A stretch of 36,703 bases of DNA from Schoenoplectus triqueter (taxonomy: Eukaryota > Streptophyta > Magnoliopsida > Poales > Cyperaceae). Where the stretch lies: the NCBI GenBank assembly GCA_964058805.1, contig CAXKVV010001592.1, forward strand, positions 1-36,703. Direction: 5' to 3'. The notes beneath the pieces were generated by a model that saw only the letters and a list, made by a program, of their open reading frames with translations, made no database searches and had not been told where the DNA came from. The stretch's first letter is position 1. The number at the start of each line of letters is the position of its first letter. Below, one piece after another: positions 12,228 through 21,670 of the stretch. The position numbers were made by a program, and so were the translations under genes.

Positions 12228-12485
12228 ATGGAGAGGCTGAACGCAAAGCTGTACCTACAGAACTGCTACATCATGAAAGAGAACGAGAAGCTCAGAAAGA
12301 AGGCGCAACTCCTAAACCAGGAAAACAAATCTCTCCTTTCTGAACTCAAACGGAGGCTCCAGTCCAAAGCAAAAGCAAAACTCCCTACCGCTAACACCAA
12401 TGGCGTTGTGAGTGTGACTGGCCGCGCCGCAACTAAAATTCCTGACCTGAATGTACCTCCTTTTCCAGCAAACAAGTCTGCTTGA
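12228..12485 (+). CDS. ZPR: LITTLE ZIPPER microprotein (ZPR3/4 type) with a C-terminal DLNxxP motif
   Basis: The 85-residue product starts MERLNAKLYLQNCYIMKENE and continues with the KLRKKAQLLNQEN block diagnostic of LITTLE ZIPPER proteins. Residues 4-44 form a leucine zipper with heptad positions L8, I15, L22, L29 and L36. There is no DNA-binding domain. In this family such zippers pair with HD-ZIP III factors (REVOLUTA, PHABULOSA and relatives) and make dimers that cannot bind DNA, tuning shoot meristem and leaf polarity. Starting directly at MERLN, without the MC-leading extension of ZPR1/2, places it with ZPR3/4 and removes the Cys N-degron of ZPR2. Residues 45-71 are a basic, Ala/Thr/Val-rich linker. 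Residues 73-78 are DLNVPP, which fits the DLNxxP EAR repression motif. Codon 1 is the first ATG of the spliced leader, and the ORF is intact. It is nuclear by partner, with no evident own targeting signal. Confidence 0.93.
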   Translation: MERLNAKLYLQNCYIMKENEKLRKKAQLLNQENKSLLSELKRRLQSKAKAKLPTANTNGVVSVTGRAATKIPDLNVPPFPANKSA

Positions 12486-12900
12486 AAAAATTGGGAAGTT
12501 CTTGCGGTGCAATCAGGGTCTCTGTTTCAGTTTGTCATGTGTAACAAAAGAATAGATAGGTTAATTATCAGGGGTTTTTATGCATGTTTCAGCGATGTTT
12601 TCTCAATTTTTTGGTTGTGGGCTTTTCTTTGAATGCATGATTATAAAGTCAAATAGTTGATGTTAGCCTTTGTGTTTGGTTGAATCTAACTTTGAGATGG
12701 GTGTTCGTCTCTGTTTACTAATTAATTAATGTGCTCATTATCAAGTGGTTCACCTTGAATGGTTTGCTGATCAGTGCTTATTCTTGAATATCTGTACCGG
12801 AAGATTTTGTAGCATGCTTGTTTTTATTTTATTTTTTTGTCTTTCATGCAAAAGATGTAGGTAGTTGCACTATTGTCAGATCTTTTTTTAATAAATAAAA
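12486..12900 (+). other. 3' flank / probable 3' UTR of the ZPR gene
   Basis: T-rich sequence without an ORF. It ends in AATAAATAAAAAATAAAATG (from 12890), a candidate polyadenylation signal that abuts the left end of the foldback element. The transcript end may therefore lie at or inside that element. Confidence 0.4.
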
Positions 12901-13239
12901 AATAAAATGCGGATACTGAGATGATTATTTTGTTTTTTTAAGATCCATAATCAGCGTATTAATCTCGCTCCCTTACTTTGTTTTTTATGATCTATATCCA
13001 GATCGGAATTTTAAACTCGTTCTCAAAGACTTGAATTGAGTTTAAAACTCAGGTCCTAGCTTTGGAAAAAAAATTGTTGTATAAAAAAAAATCTAATTAT
13101 AAACTCAAAGTTGGTCTCCAGTTTTAAACACAGTGTGAGGACCGAGTTTTAAAATTGAGTTCAACTTTGAGGTTGAATTTTAAATTCGAATCTAATTATG
13201 GATCGCAAAAAACCATCAATTTAGCATCTGCATTTTATT
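12901..13239. mobile_element. Imperfect foldback (MITE-like) element downstream of ZPR
   Basis: The left arm begins AATAAAATGCGGATACTGAG and the right end read in reverse begins AATAAAATGCAGATGCTAAA. The similarity continues inward (AAGATCCATAATCAG against GCGATCCATAATTAG, then CTCAAAGACTTGAATTGAG against CTCAAAGTTGAACTCAATTT). The sequence can therefore fold on itself over most of its length, with many mismatches. It has no coding capacity. No clear target duplication was found, so the class is unknown. Its position less than 420 bp after the ZPR stop codon means it may lie in or next to the transcript end. Confidence 0.6.
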
Positions 13240-13845
13240 CCTTTTATTTAACAAAACAAAATCTGACACTATTATCCCTGTATAGTGTATACCTAGTATA
13301 CTAGTATCATGCTGGCATATATATATATATATATATGGTCATTAAAAATGCAAAGCAGCAAGTCCTAGATCCAAACTGTCTGCTGACAAATAGGGAAGGT
13401 AGGCATAATGGCTGCTCTACTTCAGAAAAAAAAAAGAAAAAGAAAAGAAAAGAAGGGGTCAGTTCTCAATTTCTCGTGAATTCAAATCCTCTGTACTTGG
13501 CAGTTTTGGGCGGAATCAGAGTTCAGACGCTTGAGTTCGTAGACAGGTACTCGAATAAAAAATTCTACAGTCTAAACAGAAAAAAGGGTGGGGATCACTT
13601 GATAATGGGTCTATATTGTATGATAATGGGTTTATATTGTATGGGTGCCGGTGCGGTGATACAGTAAATTAAAAAAAATAACAGATACGGATGCGTTCAT
13701 ATATTGTATATTATATATATATAATATTAAATATAATGTGTTAAAATAATAAAAAATTGAAGTAGTGCAGTTGTCTCATTTAGACATATATCCGCAACTT
13801 AGAGGATATAATACTAAAAAAGTGAATATTTCACAAAGTAACATC
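13240..13845. other. Intergenic; includes a (TA)n tract
   Basis: A TA repeat lies at about 13317-13336. The ORF at 13335-13667 runs through an A/G-rich tract and a short direct repeat (ATAATGGGTYTATATTGTATG around 13603-13641), and looks non-coding. Confidence 0.45.
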
Positions 13846-13962
13846 TTGTGCAGTGGTTCGTGGCTTGTACACGCTGATCCTGGGGTCGAAACCCTCCCAG
13901 CATCAATTTCCTCCAAGTAATTTTGCTTTAAGTAAAGGGGCAAGATCATTTACAACTTATTC
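13846..13962 (+). mobile_element. Possible tRNA-derived SINE head
   Basis: TTGTGCAGTGG (13847-13855 region) resembles an RNA polymerase III A box. GGGTCGAAACCC (13882-13893), about 34 bases on, resembles a B box, and the spacing is what tRNA-derived SINEs use. The flanking sequence does not fold into a tRNA cloverleaf, so a tRNA gene is unlikely. The 3' end would have to lie at or before 13962, where the next element's target duplication starts. No poly-A tail or flanking duplication was found. Confidence 0.35.
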
Positions 13963-13971
13963 ACTGTGACT

Positions 13972-14217
13972 AGAGGTGACAATCGGTTGGGTCAGTTTGA
14001 TTTTTTAGATGAAATTGGGTCGGGTCAGGGTCGGGTCGGATTAATTTATATGTTGTGTTTTTTCAAATCGTTGATAGATTTCGATTGGATTAAAGGTCAT
14101 TTGATCTCGGGTCGGATCGGATCGACATTCTTAAAAAAATGGATCGGGTCAGGTTCGGATTGGGTTCAGATCGGGTCGGGCATGTTTCTCGGGTCGGGTC
14201 GGGTTCTGCCACCTCTA
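13972..14217 (+). mobile_element. GGGTC-family small transposon, copy C, with a perfect 9-bp target duplication
   Basis: The element starts AGAGGTGACAATCGG and ends GCCACCTCTA, so its ends are short inverted repeats. The interior is built of GGGTCGGGTCGGATCGG-like units. ACTGTGACT occurs exactly at 13963-13971 and again at 14218-14226, a perfect 9-bp direct repeat immediately flanking the termini. This is direct evidence that the GGGTC-rich block inserted as a unit. The 90-codon ORF across it reflects the repeat composition and is not taken as a gene. A 9-bp duplication is typical of Mutator-like transposition, but no transposase is present. Confidence 0.75.
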
Positions 14218-14528
14218 ACTGTGACTGCGGTGCGGTAGTTTAATTGTAACCATGCATGCCCGCGCGTATCGGAAATGAATCCCGCCGCTTCAACGACTGT
14301 ATCGGTCAATTTGACTAATTAAAATATTTCCATACTCCATAGTATCGAATACGCATTTGTACCATATCCAACGCGAATTCGTGAATCCGTATCGAACACG
14401 TATCTGATACGCGTACGGTGAGGTTTGAGGAGAGTAATATAGTAATGGGTTATTCTAATAATTTTTGACAATGAATTTCCAAATAAATATAAAAAATTTT
14501 AAAAATAATATATATATATATATATATA

Positions 14529-14926
14529 GTGATGCTATGGTGCTTCGCGAAGCAAAAAAAAATTTGTGCTTCGCGTCCGTATCTCGAATTTAAAAGTTCA
14601 AACGGCCGATCCAAACCGTTGAACATCATCTTCATATTGAAATATCCTTGGAGATCAAATTTTATATTTTTTTGAAATTTTTTGCTATTTTTTAAATGGG
14701 TACAAAGTTTGTTGATCTAAAGATTTCTGCACCATCCAAAACTAGCGACTTTGTACCCATCTAAAAAATATCAAAAAAATTCAAAAAAATATAAAATTTG
14801 ATCTCCAAGGATATTTCAATATGAAGATGATGTTCAACGGTTTGGATCGGCCGTTTGAACTTTTAAATTCGAGATACGGACGCGAAGCACAAATTTTTTT
14901 TTGCTTCGCGAAGCACCATAGCATCA

Positions 14927-14927
<1 letters not shown>
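14529..14927. mobile_element. Near-perfect foldback element (180-bp arms), young copy
   Basis: The arms 14529-14708 and 14748-14927 are each 180 bp and differ at only about three positions by eye; the loop is 39 bases. The ends are GTGATGCTATGG followed by the 14-bp palindrome TGCTTCGCGAAGCA (14541-14554 and 14902-14915). The element sits between (TA)n on the left and (CT)n plus (TA)n on the right, which hides any target duplication. It carries no gene; ORFs through it are arms read in reverse. If transcribed, it would form a long double-stranded RNA hairpin. A diverged relative lies at 31119-31516. Confidence 0.85.
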
Positions 14928-14960
<33 letters not shown>

Positions 14961-16384
14961 GTATGTATTTTTACTTATAGATTGACACTGTTTCAAATTA
15001 TATGTAAATTCATTATCGTTTGATAGTCTAGCAAACACCGTTAAATTGAAACTATTATAAATTGTATAATATTTTAATGGTCTTTGATGGACTATCAAAC
15101 AATAATGAAATTACATAAATTTAAAACACTATCAATCTATAAGTAAAAGAACATATTTATAATTTTTTATTTATTTAGAAATTCATCGTTAAAAATGTTA
15201 AAATTGTTAAAATAACCCATTATCAAGAGTACGTATGGTAGCATAGACATGTATTTGCCTTTAATCCATTAATCTGAATTGAAAAAACTGACACTACCGA
15301 GACACTACCCAGTGTATATATAGTATATTATAGAAGATGTGAATCCCAGTATCTAGTGCTCACCTTATAAAAAAAATAATTCAAAGGGTTTTGATACTAC
15401 TACTATTATTATTATCATAACACTAATCATACTTTCATTTTCTTTGTCAGCTATGAAGAGGTATTGTATACCAAACAATAGTTTCAATAGTTCTAGGGTC
15501 TGAGCTGGACTTACGCAGGTTCAATATCTTAGTCCGAGATCCGATACAGATGCTAAAAACTAATTAGGTATCCGCGCATTACAGTGATCATTTTATGAAT
15601 TTTATATCATAAAAATAATAATATGATGTGAAAAATTTTCATTATAAAAATAAAAATTATAAAATTAATTTTGAGAGAAATGAGTAGTGTGTCTGATGCA
15701 AATATTCTTCATTGATTTCTTTTATTTTAGCAGCACACTTGTATCAATTGCTTTCTATTATGTGAAGGATTTTTATAGAGACAACAAAACATTAAACCCG
15801 ACAAAATATGAAAAGAAAGAATCATCAAAAAATTAATTACTGATTCAAATTCTCACGCTTCTTCTATAATATATCACAACATAAGGTGAATCTAATTAAT
15901 TCAAATTCTCCCACTTAATTCTACAAAACATCACAATATAAATATAAGTAAATTTAATATTAATATTTTTTTCTAAAAGAAGCAAGGACGTTTTGAAAAT
16001 TACTAAAATCATATTTTGCCCGAAAAAGAATCAAATTAATTGCATTGACATATGGTCAATTTGCTTTTGTGTAAATGTTCTAACCGGCAATCTAATCATC
16101 AAATATTATTTATTACACACGTTCTATATATTCTTAGTTAATTAATTATATCCCATGTAAAATCAATGAGAGTAAGGTGAAATGAGATTGTTGGACTATG
16201 AAAATGATTTTATAAAAAGCCAACAGATAAAAAATAATAATAATAAGGTGAGGAGTTAAGGAAAGTATCATAAAAATATTTTAATGATTTCAAGTATATT
16301 TTTTGATTGCTTATGCAATTGTTTACATACTATTACCAACAAAGAAAATTCATTTCTTTTTTCAAAAAACAACATTAGGATTTG
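14928..16384. other. Intergenic, AT-rich
   Basis: Begins with (CT)n and (TA)n simple sequence (14926-14960). TTATAGATTGACACTGTTT near 14975 recurs inverted near 15125 (AAACACTATCAATCTATAAG). Together with matching TTTGATAGTCTA and TAGTCCATCAAA-like inner segments, this suggests a small decayed inverted-repeat element at about 14970-15150. No gene recognised. Confidence 0.45.
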
Positions 16385-16790
16385 ACATTTATGGTAGGAC
16401 CGAATGGAACCAGCAGAGAGGATGGAGGAACTAGAGGAATGGAAAGGCTGTAGCGACCATGACTGAATGTATGGGAGGTGGAAGAAAGAGAAGTGGGAGG
16501 AGGTGTAGGACTAGATGTGTTCAGAAAGACAATTGTGGGAAAGACAGATGAGGTAGGAGGAGAGGGGCCCGTGGTGACCTAAGGCAGAGGAGAAGAAGGA
16601 GGATGAGATTGGAGAGGGAGGTGGATGAGGGAGCATTGTCGGAGGCATTGAGGTAGGAGGAGAGTACAGAGGACTCAAGGGCGAAGGAGGGCCCCACTGC
16701 TGGGAGGGAAAAAACTTAAAAAATTAGAGCGCCGAGGAGCTGGGTCTGGTCGTCTGAGAGGGTTTTGTGTTCGAGGGAGCTATTCGCACA
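16385..16790 (-). pseudogene. Possible relic of a proline-rich coding exon
   Basis: The plus strand is strongly G/A-rich here, unlike its surroundings. On the minus strand one frame reads Pro/Ser-rich (for example LSPLYSPPTSMPPTMLPHPP) until a stop near 16518. A second frame continues with SPTPPPTSLSSTSHTFSHG and RYSLSIPLVPPSS to a stop near 16386. That pattern fits a proline-rich segment broken by a frameshift, but a purine-rich simple-sequence region could give the same translation. No domain is recognisable. Confidence 0.25.
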
Positions 16791-16872
16791 GATAAAAGAA
16801 AATGAAGAGCAAGTCGTAGAAATGGACGTATCATATTCTTTGAATTAGTGAAAATTTATTTTAATCGTTTGA

Positions 16873-16958
16873 TGCAGGGTATTTACGGTATTTTAAAAAT
16901 TATAATACTATGATAAAAAATGAACCCTCAATTTCTTAGCCTTTTTATACATTACTAG
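16873..16958. repeat. Tail of an older repeat, left of the copia insertion
   Basis: The segment ATGATAAAAAATGAACCCTC...TTCTTAGC...TTTTATAC resembles 22337-22385 (ATGACAAAAAATAGACCCTC...TTCTTAGATGCTTTATAT) on the right side of the retrotransposon. The two look like copies of the same repeat 3' end. The class is unknown and could be Helitron- or LINE-like. Confidence 0.35.
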
Positions 16959-16963
16959 CTATA
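16959..16963. repeat. Target site duplication CTATA, left copy
   Basis: CTATA immediately precedes the 5' LTR, and the same five bases follow the 3' LTR at 21926-21930. Five base pairs is the usual copia duplication. It fixes the LTR borders to TATTAG...CTATTA. Confidence 0.75.
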
Positions 16964-17218
16964 TATTAGCACATAATGTTCACAGGACATTTAGCCACAA
17001 AGGATCTCAGAGATAAGGCATTTCAAGATCAAAGATTAGTTCAAGATTAGTTCAATTGCATTGAATACTTGTAACAGAAATAGATTTAGTAACAATTGTA
17101 ACAGAATGAATCTAGATACAGCTGTAATTAGTTATAAGAGTTATTGCTCTATATAAGGACATGTATTATACTCCTTGAATAAATGAGAAACATTATCCTC
17201 TTTCTATCTATTCTATTA
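16964..17218 (+). repeat. 5' LTR of the copia element
   Basis: 255 bp, starting TATTAGCACATAATG and ending TTCTATTA. A TATATAAGGACATG box at about 17149-17162 is a likely TATA region for the element's promoter. The terminal dinucleotides are TA and TA rather than TG and CA. The sequence TGTATTAG at the start of the 3' copy leaves open an original TG start two bases further out. Confidence 0.9.
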
Positions 17219-17230
17219 TGGTATCAGAGC
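17219..17230 (+). promoter_or_regulatory. Primer binding site for initiator tRNA-Met
   Basis: TGGTATCAGAGC is the complement of the 3' end of plant initiator tRNA-Met, the standard primer of plant copia elements. It begins at the first base after the LTR, with no spacer. Confidence 0.95.
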
Positions 17231-17311
17231 TTCTTGCCTAGCGGCTCAAGATCCAAATCAAGACTCTTCCCTAAACAATCATCTCTCATCTTCATCTTCT
17301 TCTCTGTAACC

Positions 17312-18340
17312 ATGTCGATTTCCACCGATGATAACACTTCCGCAGCAACTCAATCTGTAACGATCGATCAAATTATTCACATCAACATACCACTCTCCAT
17401 CAAGCTCAACGATTCCAACTTCCTCTCATGGAAATCCCAAGTTCTACTCATTATTGAAGGTTACGATCTTGTTTCTTACCTTCTCAATGACCCACCTGAT
17501 CATGCCACTCGTAATGACCAAGGAGGGACGGTGATAAACTCTACCTATCTCTTCTGGAAGAGTCAAGACAAGCTTCTCCATGCCTAGATCAGATCTTCTC
17601 TTTCTGATTCGATCTTGGCACAGGTCATTTCTTGCAAGACTTGCAAAGAACTATGGCTAGCTCTTGAGAGCTTTTTTACCTCTAATTCACGAGCAAGACT
17701 CCATGAATTGAAGAGGCAACTACAAAATGTAAAGAAAGGGGATTCAAATTGCACGAACTATTTGTTGAAGATTCGACAGCTTGCTGATGAACTTTCATTC
17801 ATTGGGAACCCTGTGTCAGATGACGATCTAGTCACAGCTGCAGTCAACGGTCTAGGCTCCGACTTTGCCTCAATCAAGTACTCCATTTTAACAGTAAGAT
17901 GTCATCAGTCCTTTTCCCTTTCTGACTTGCGAGGACTGCTTCTGGCCCATGAATCCAGCAACCAAACTCAATCAGACCCTGCTGCATTTCTTGTTGGTAA
18001 ACCCATTTATAACCACAAAAAGGGTAACAACAACTCTTATCAAACTAGATCATCAAACAACTACAACAATAATTTGTTTAATCCAAGAATAAATACCAAC
18101 TCTGGTAAATTTTCTCCCTTCACCGGTGGATCCTAATTTCCCAACTCTGTGATCCAAGAGATTCTTGCTTTGATTGCCTCGGGTAAAATCAGGATCCCTT
18201 GTCAAATTTGTCAAAGGATGGGCCATCCTACTAAGAAATATTACAAGAGATATGAAAATGACCCTGATTGGAGACCTTCATCTCAAATGAATGCCTACAA
18301 CTCCTATGTCTCCTCCGATTCCTCTCAAGAACCCGATGCA
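17312..18340 (+). pseudogene. Copia gag region with a mutated zinc knuckle
   Basis: The likely gag start is ATG 17312 (MSISTDDNTS). The UBN2/retrotran-gag type region follows, with LSIKLNDSNFLSWKSQVLL and later LWLALESFF and RARLHELKRQLQ, typical of copia capsids. TAG at 17585-17587 replaces a Trp codon expected in HAWIRS, and TAA at 18134-18136 interrupts again, both in the same reading frame as the flanking sequence. The nucleocapsid knuckle at about 18200-18247 reads CQICQRMGHPTKKYYKRY. The last cysteine of CX2CX4HX4C is Tyr (TAT at 18239-18241), so RNA packaging through this finger would be lost. Gag would form the virus-like particle in the cytoplasm. Confidence 0.85.
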
Positions 18341-19759
18341 AGTAACTGGATAATGGACTCAGGTGCCAATAATCATGTGACCAATGATCTCAACAGCCTC
18401 AACTCCTTCTTCTCCTATAAGTGGGCTGACAAGCTCCAAATAGGTAATGGTCTTGGTTTAGAAATTTCTCACATCAGTTCTCAACAATTTCATGTTGTAA
18501 ATTATACAATAAAACTCAAAAATGTGTTGTGTGTTCTTAAATTTTCAACAAATTTGATAAGCTTATCTCAATTACTCTTAGACAATCATACACTTTGTAT
18601 TAACTTCACTTCATATTCTTGTGTTATCAAGGATCTTCACGACAAGAACCCTCCACTTCATATAATTAGCTCCAATGGCTTTTACCACCTCAAGATGCAA
18701 TCTTTCTACACACCTCTATTTTCTCACGCTCTCCACGTCACTTCATCCTCTTCTAAAGCTTCTAGCTCTACTTGGCATGCAAGACTTGGTCATCCTTCCA
18801 CTCAAACAACAATTAAAGTCATTAATTCCAATAGATTACCTTGTATTAGGAGCCATTTTACTTTTTGCAAAGATTGCATTCAAGCTAAGGCGCATGTTTT
18901 GCCTTTTTCTCTTTCTTCTTCCTCTACAAATTATACCTTGGAATTAGTTCATAGTGATTTATGGGGGCCTAGTCCCATTGTATCTTACAAAGGGTATAAA
19001 TATTATGTGTCTTTCATTGATGACTACTCTCGTTTCACATGGATTTATTTTCTTAAAAATAAGAGTGATGCTTTGCTTGCTTTTACACAATTCAAATTGC
19101 AAGTTGAAAATCTATTGAACACAACAATAAAAATATTGAGAACCGATGGTGGTGGAGAATTTCTGCCCATTGCAAAAGCCTTCCCTCAAATTATACATCA
19201 AACTAGTTGCCCTCATACACCCCAACAAAATGGGGCAGCTGAAAGAAAACATCGCCAAATAGTTGAGTTATCCCTTCCTATAATGTCTCACTCCTCAATC
19301 CCTATCCGATATTGGGATGAGATATTCAACAGCATAGTTTATCTCATCAATAGATTACCTTTTTAAAATTTGGTGCCATATAAAACTTTGTTTAACAAAG
19401 ATGTTGATTATGATTTCCTGAGGGTTTTGGGTTATCTTTGCTACCCTTTAACAAGACCATATAATAAAAATAAGCCAGAATTGAGATCTCAGCCATGTGT
19501 CTTTATCGGGTATGGTACCAACCAGAAAGGATATCGATGCCTTCATGTGCCCACAAGACGTGTTTATGTATCCAAAAATGTTCAATTTATTGAACATGAG
19601 TTCCCCTTTGCAAAGCCTTCTATTCCTATTCATCATATTCCCTCTGCTGAACAAGTGTCAGACCCTCTCCCCATTCTAGTTTTAGCACAAAACAAACAGA
19701 GCAACAGGGCAGACGACACGCCCAACTGCGCGCTCACACACGTGATCAACCTGTTCTAA
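18341..19759 (+). pseudogene. Copia protease and integrase region
   Basis: The protease signature WIMDSGANNHVT has its catalytic Asp at 18356-18358. The pre-integrase zinc motif is WHARLGHPS plus CKDCIQAKA (His, His, Cys, Cys all present). The integrase core has SDLWGP (Asp codon 18956), RTDGGGEF (Asp codon 19145) and NGAAERKHRQ (Glu codon 19241). By my count 31 residues separate the second Asp from the Glu, whereas about 35 is usual, so a short in-frame deletion or an unusual lineage is possible. TAA at 19364-19366 replaces an expected Gln or similar codon; the frame then continues to GYLCYPLTRPYNKNK and a stop at 19757. No ATG is needed here because the region is part of the polyprotein. 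Confidence 0.88.
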
Positions 19760-19887
19760 ATTTGAATTCAAATAACCAAGCCCAATATTCAAAAGCCCAG
19801 GCCCATATTGATGCGGTTCAGGACCTGATTCACTTGTTAAAAGGCGCATGATCTCCTCCTTTGGTTTACAAATGAAGGGCTCACATT

Positions 19888-21030
19888 GTGCCACCGGTTC
19901 TTTCTTTGGATTCGACTCCGACAATCAATGATACACAAAATTTAAACACTCCTTCCTCTCCCTCTCTCTCTCAGGCATTACCACTAGCACCACCTGTGCA
20001 TAAACCTCCTCCTCCTGTCGATCAGCCTGTGCTTCCTTCTCACTCTATGATTACTCGCACCAGAGATCGCACCTACAAAAAGAGAGAGTATCCAGAGTTT
20101 GTTTCTTTTCATGTTCTATCTACATCAGATCCCACCACATTTCATCAAGCTAATAAATCACCTCAATGGCGTACAACAATGACAGAAGAGATAAATGCAC
20201 TTGCAAAGAATAACACTTGGACCTTGGTACCCATTCCTCCTGATAAAATGGTCATAGGATGTAAATGGATTTTTAAAACTAAGAGAAATGCTGATGGATC
20301 CATTGAAAGACATAAAGCTCATTTGGTTGCTAAGGGTTTCAATCAAATATCTGGTGTGGATTTTGAAGAGACTTACAGCCCCGTATTGAGACCAACAACA
20401 ATCAGAGTCACCATTTCTCTTGCTCTGACCTTCCATTGGCCTATAAGACAATTAGATGTGTCAAATACATTTTTAAATGGTGATTTGAATGAGAGTGTTT
20501 ACATGAGTCAACCTCCTGGATTTATTGACACAACTAACCCTGATCTTGTCTGTCTTTTACACAAATCCCTTTATGGGCTTTGCCAGGCTCCTAGGGCATA
20601 GTTTGAGAAACTCAGTTCTACTCTACTTGGTTTTGGTTTCAAACCTTGCACCTATGATCCTTCAATGTTTATTGCTCATCATAAAAGTCAAATTCTTATA
20701 TTATTGGTATATGTAGATGATATTGTGGTCACTAGTTCAGACCCTGTCCAAGTTGATCAATGCATTTACTAACTCAAATCCAGGTTTGTATTACGAGGTC
20801 TTGGTCCCCTCCACTTCTTCTTAGGACTTGAAGCTACCAATAACAATGATGGGTTATGTCTTACTCAAACAAAGTATCTCACCGACTTGCTAAAGATGGT
20901 CAACATGATGAATTGCAAACCCATTCTTTCTCCTATGTCTTCTGGCACCACTTTCTCAACTACAGGGTCTTCACATTGCAAGGATCCACATTTATACAGA
21001 AGCGTCATTGGCGCCTTGCAATATGCAACA
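19888..21030 (+). pseudogene. Copia reverse transcriptase region
   Basis: The frame changes between integrase and this region, so at least one indel lies within about 19757-19888. Recognisable blocks are WTLVPIPPDKMVIGCKWIFK, the first catalytic Asp in QLDVSNTFLNGDL (codon 20455), SLYGLCQAPRA, and the YVDD active-site box at 20710-20721. The usual YGLKQAPRAW reads YGLCQAPRA then TAG (20599-20601), so both Lys-to-Cys and Trp-to-stop changes occurred. A further TAA at 20770-20772 follows. Catalytic aspartates are preserved although the frame is broken, consistent with fairly recent inactivation. Confidence 0.88.
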
Positions 21031-21660
21031 CTGACAAGACCTGATTTATCTTACTCTGTCAACAAACTTTCTCAGTTTATGCATTCACCTTCTGAAGAGC
21101 ATTGGACAACTGCTAAAAGAGTACTTCGTTACATTGCTGGCACTCTTAATTATGGGATTCAATTTTACAAGACCTCCTCATCTCAGATTCATGCGTTTTC
21201 AGATTCGGACTGGGCTGGTGACTCCTCTGACAGAAGGTCTACATCAGGTTACTATGTCTACTTAGGGAAAATTTTGATATCTTGGTGTGCTAAAAAGCAA
21301 CCTACAGTCTCTCGTTCTAGTACTGAGGCCGAATACAGAAGCTTGGCGCTTTGCAGCTAAGAGGTGATGTGGTTAGAACACTTGTTAAAAGAGTTAGGTG
21401 TTTTTCCAAAGCAAACTTCAATTTTATGGTGTGATAATATAGGGGCTACATTCTTAGCGTCTAATCCCCAATTCCATGCCCGTACTAAACATATAAAAAT
21501 TGATTATCATTTTGTGAGAGAAAGGGTTCAATCAAACCAATTACAAGTTAAATTTGTGTGTTCTAAAGATCAGATTGCAGACTGCTTTACTAAGCCACTG
21601 TCTTTGCCCCATTTCGAATCTTTACGAAACAAGCTGAATGTGATCCAGATCAGTTCAGCT
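21031..21660 (+). pseudogene. Copia RNase H region
   Basis: The block starts with RPDLSYSVNKLSQFMHSP, then AFSDSDWAGDSSDRRSTSGY with the first RNase H Asp, STEAEYRSLA with the Glu, and later WCDNIGATFLASNP, TKHIKIDYHFVRE and DQIADCFTKPL. TAA at 21358-21360 falls in the short alanine-rich segment normally joining EAEYRSLA to EVMWL, with local base changes that suggest a pair of small indels. The remaining reading frame runs to the polypurine tract and on into the LTR. Confidence 0.88.
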
Positions 21661-21661
21661 T

Positions 21662-21670
21662 GCGGGGGTG
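21662..21670 (+). promoter_or_regulatory. Polypurine tract
   Basis: GCGGGGGTG directly precedes the 3' LTR and is the probable plus-strand primer site. The final TG would be the first two LTR bases if the element originally had canonical TG ends. Confidence 0.75.

Noticed and set aside
13335..13667. 110-codon plus-strand ORF
   Set aside because: Runs through A/G-rich low complexity and a short duplicated motif, with no family resemblance.
13846..13930. Possible tRNA gene
   Set aside because: A- and B-box-like words exist but no acceptor or anticodon stems can be formed.
13966..14238. 90-codon ORF across the GGGTC block
   Set aside because: Open only because the repeat units lack stops. The block is a transposon with a flanking duplication.
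14529..14927. MicroRNA precursor
   Set aside because: Arms are far longer and more perfect than a miRNA foldback, and transposon-like ends and a related copy at 31 kb explain it better.
14781..15098. 105-codon minus-strand ORF
   Set aside because: It spans one arm of the foldback plus (CT)n/(TA)n simple sequence, giving a YIYIYI and RERER composition artefact.
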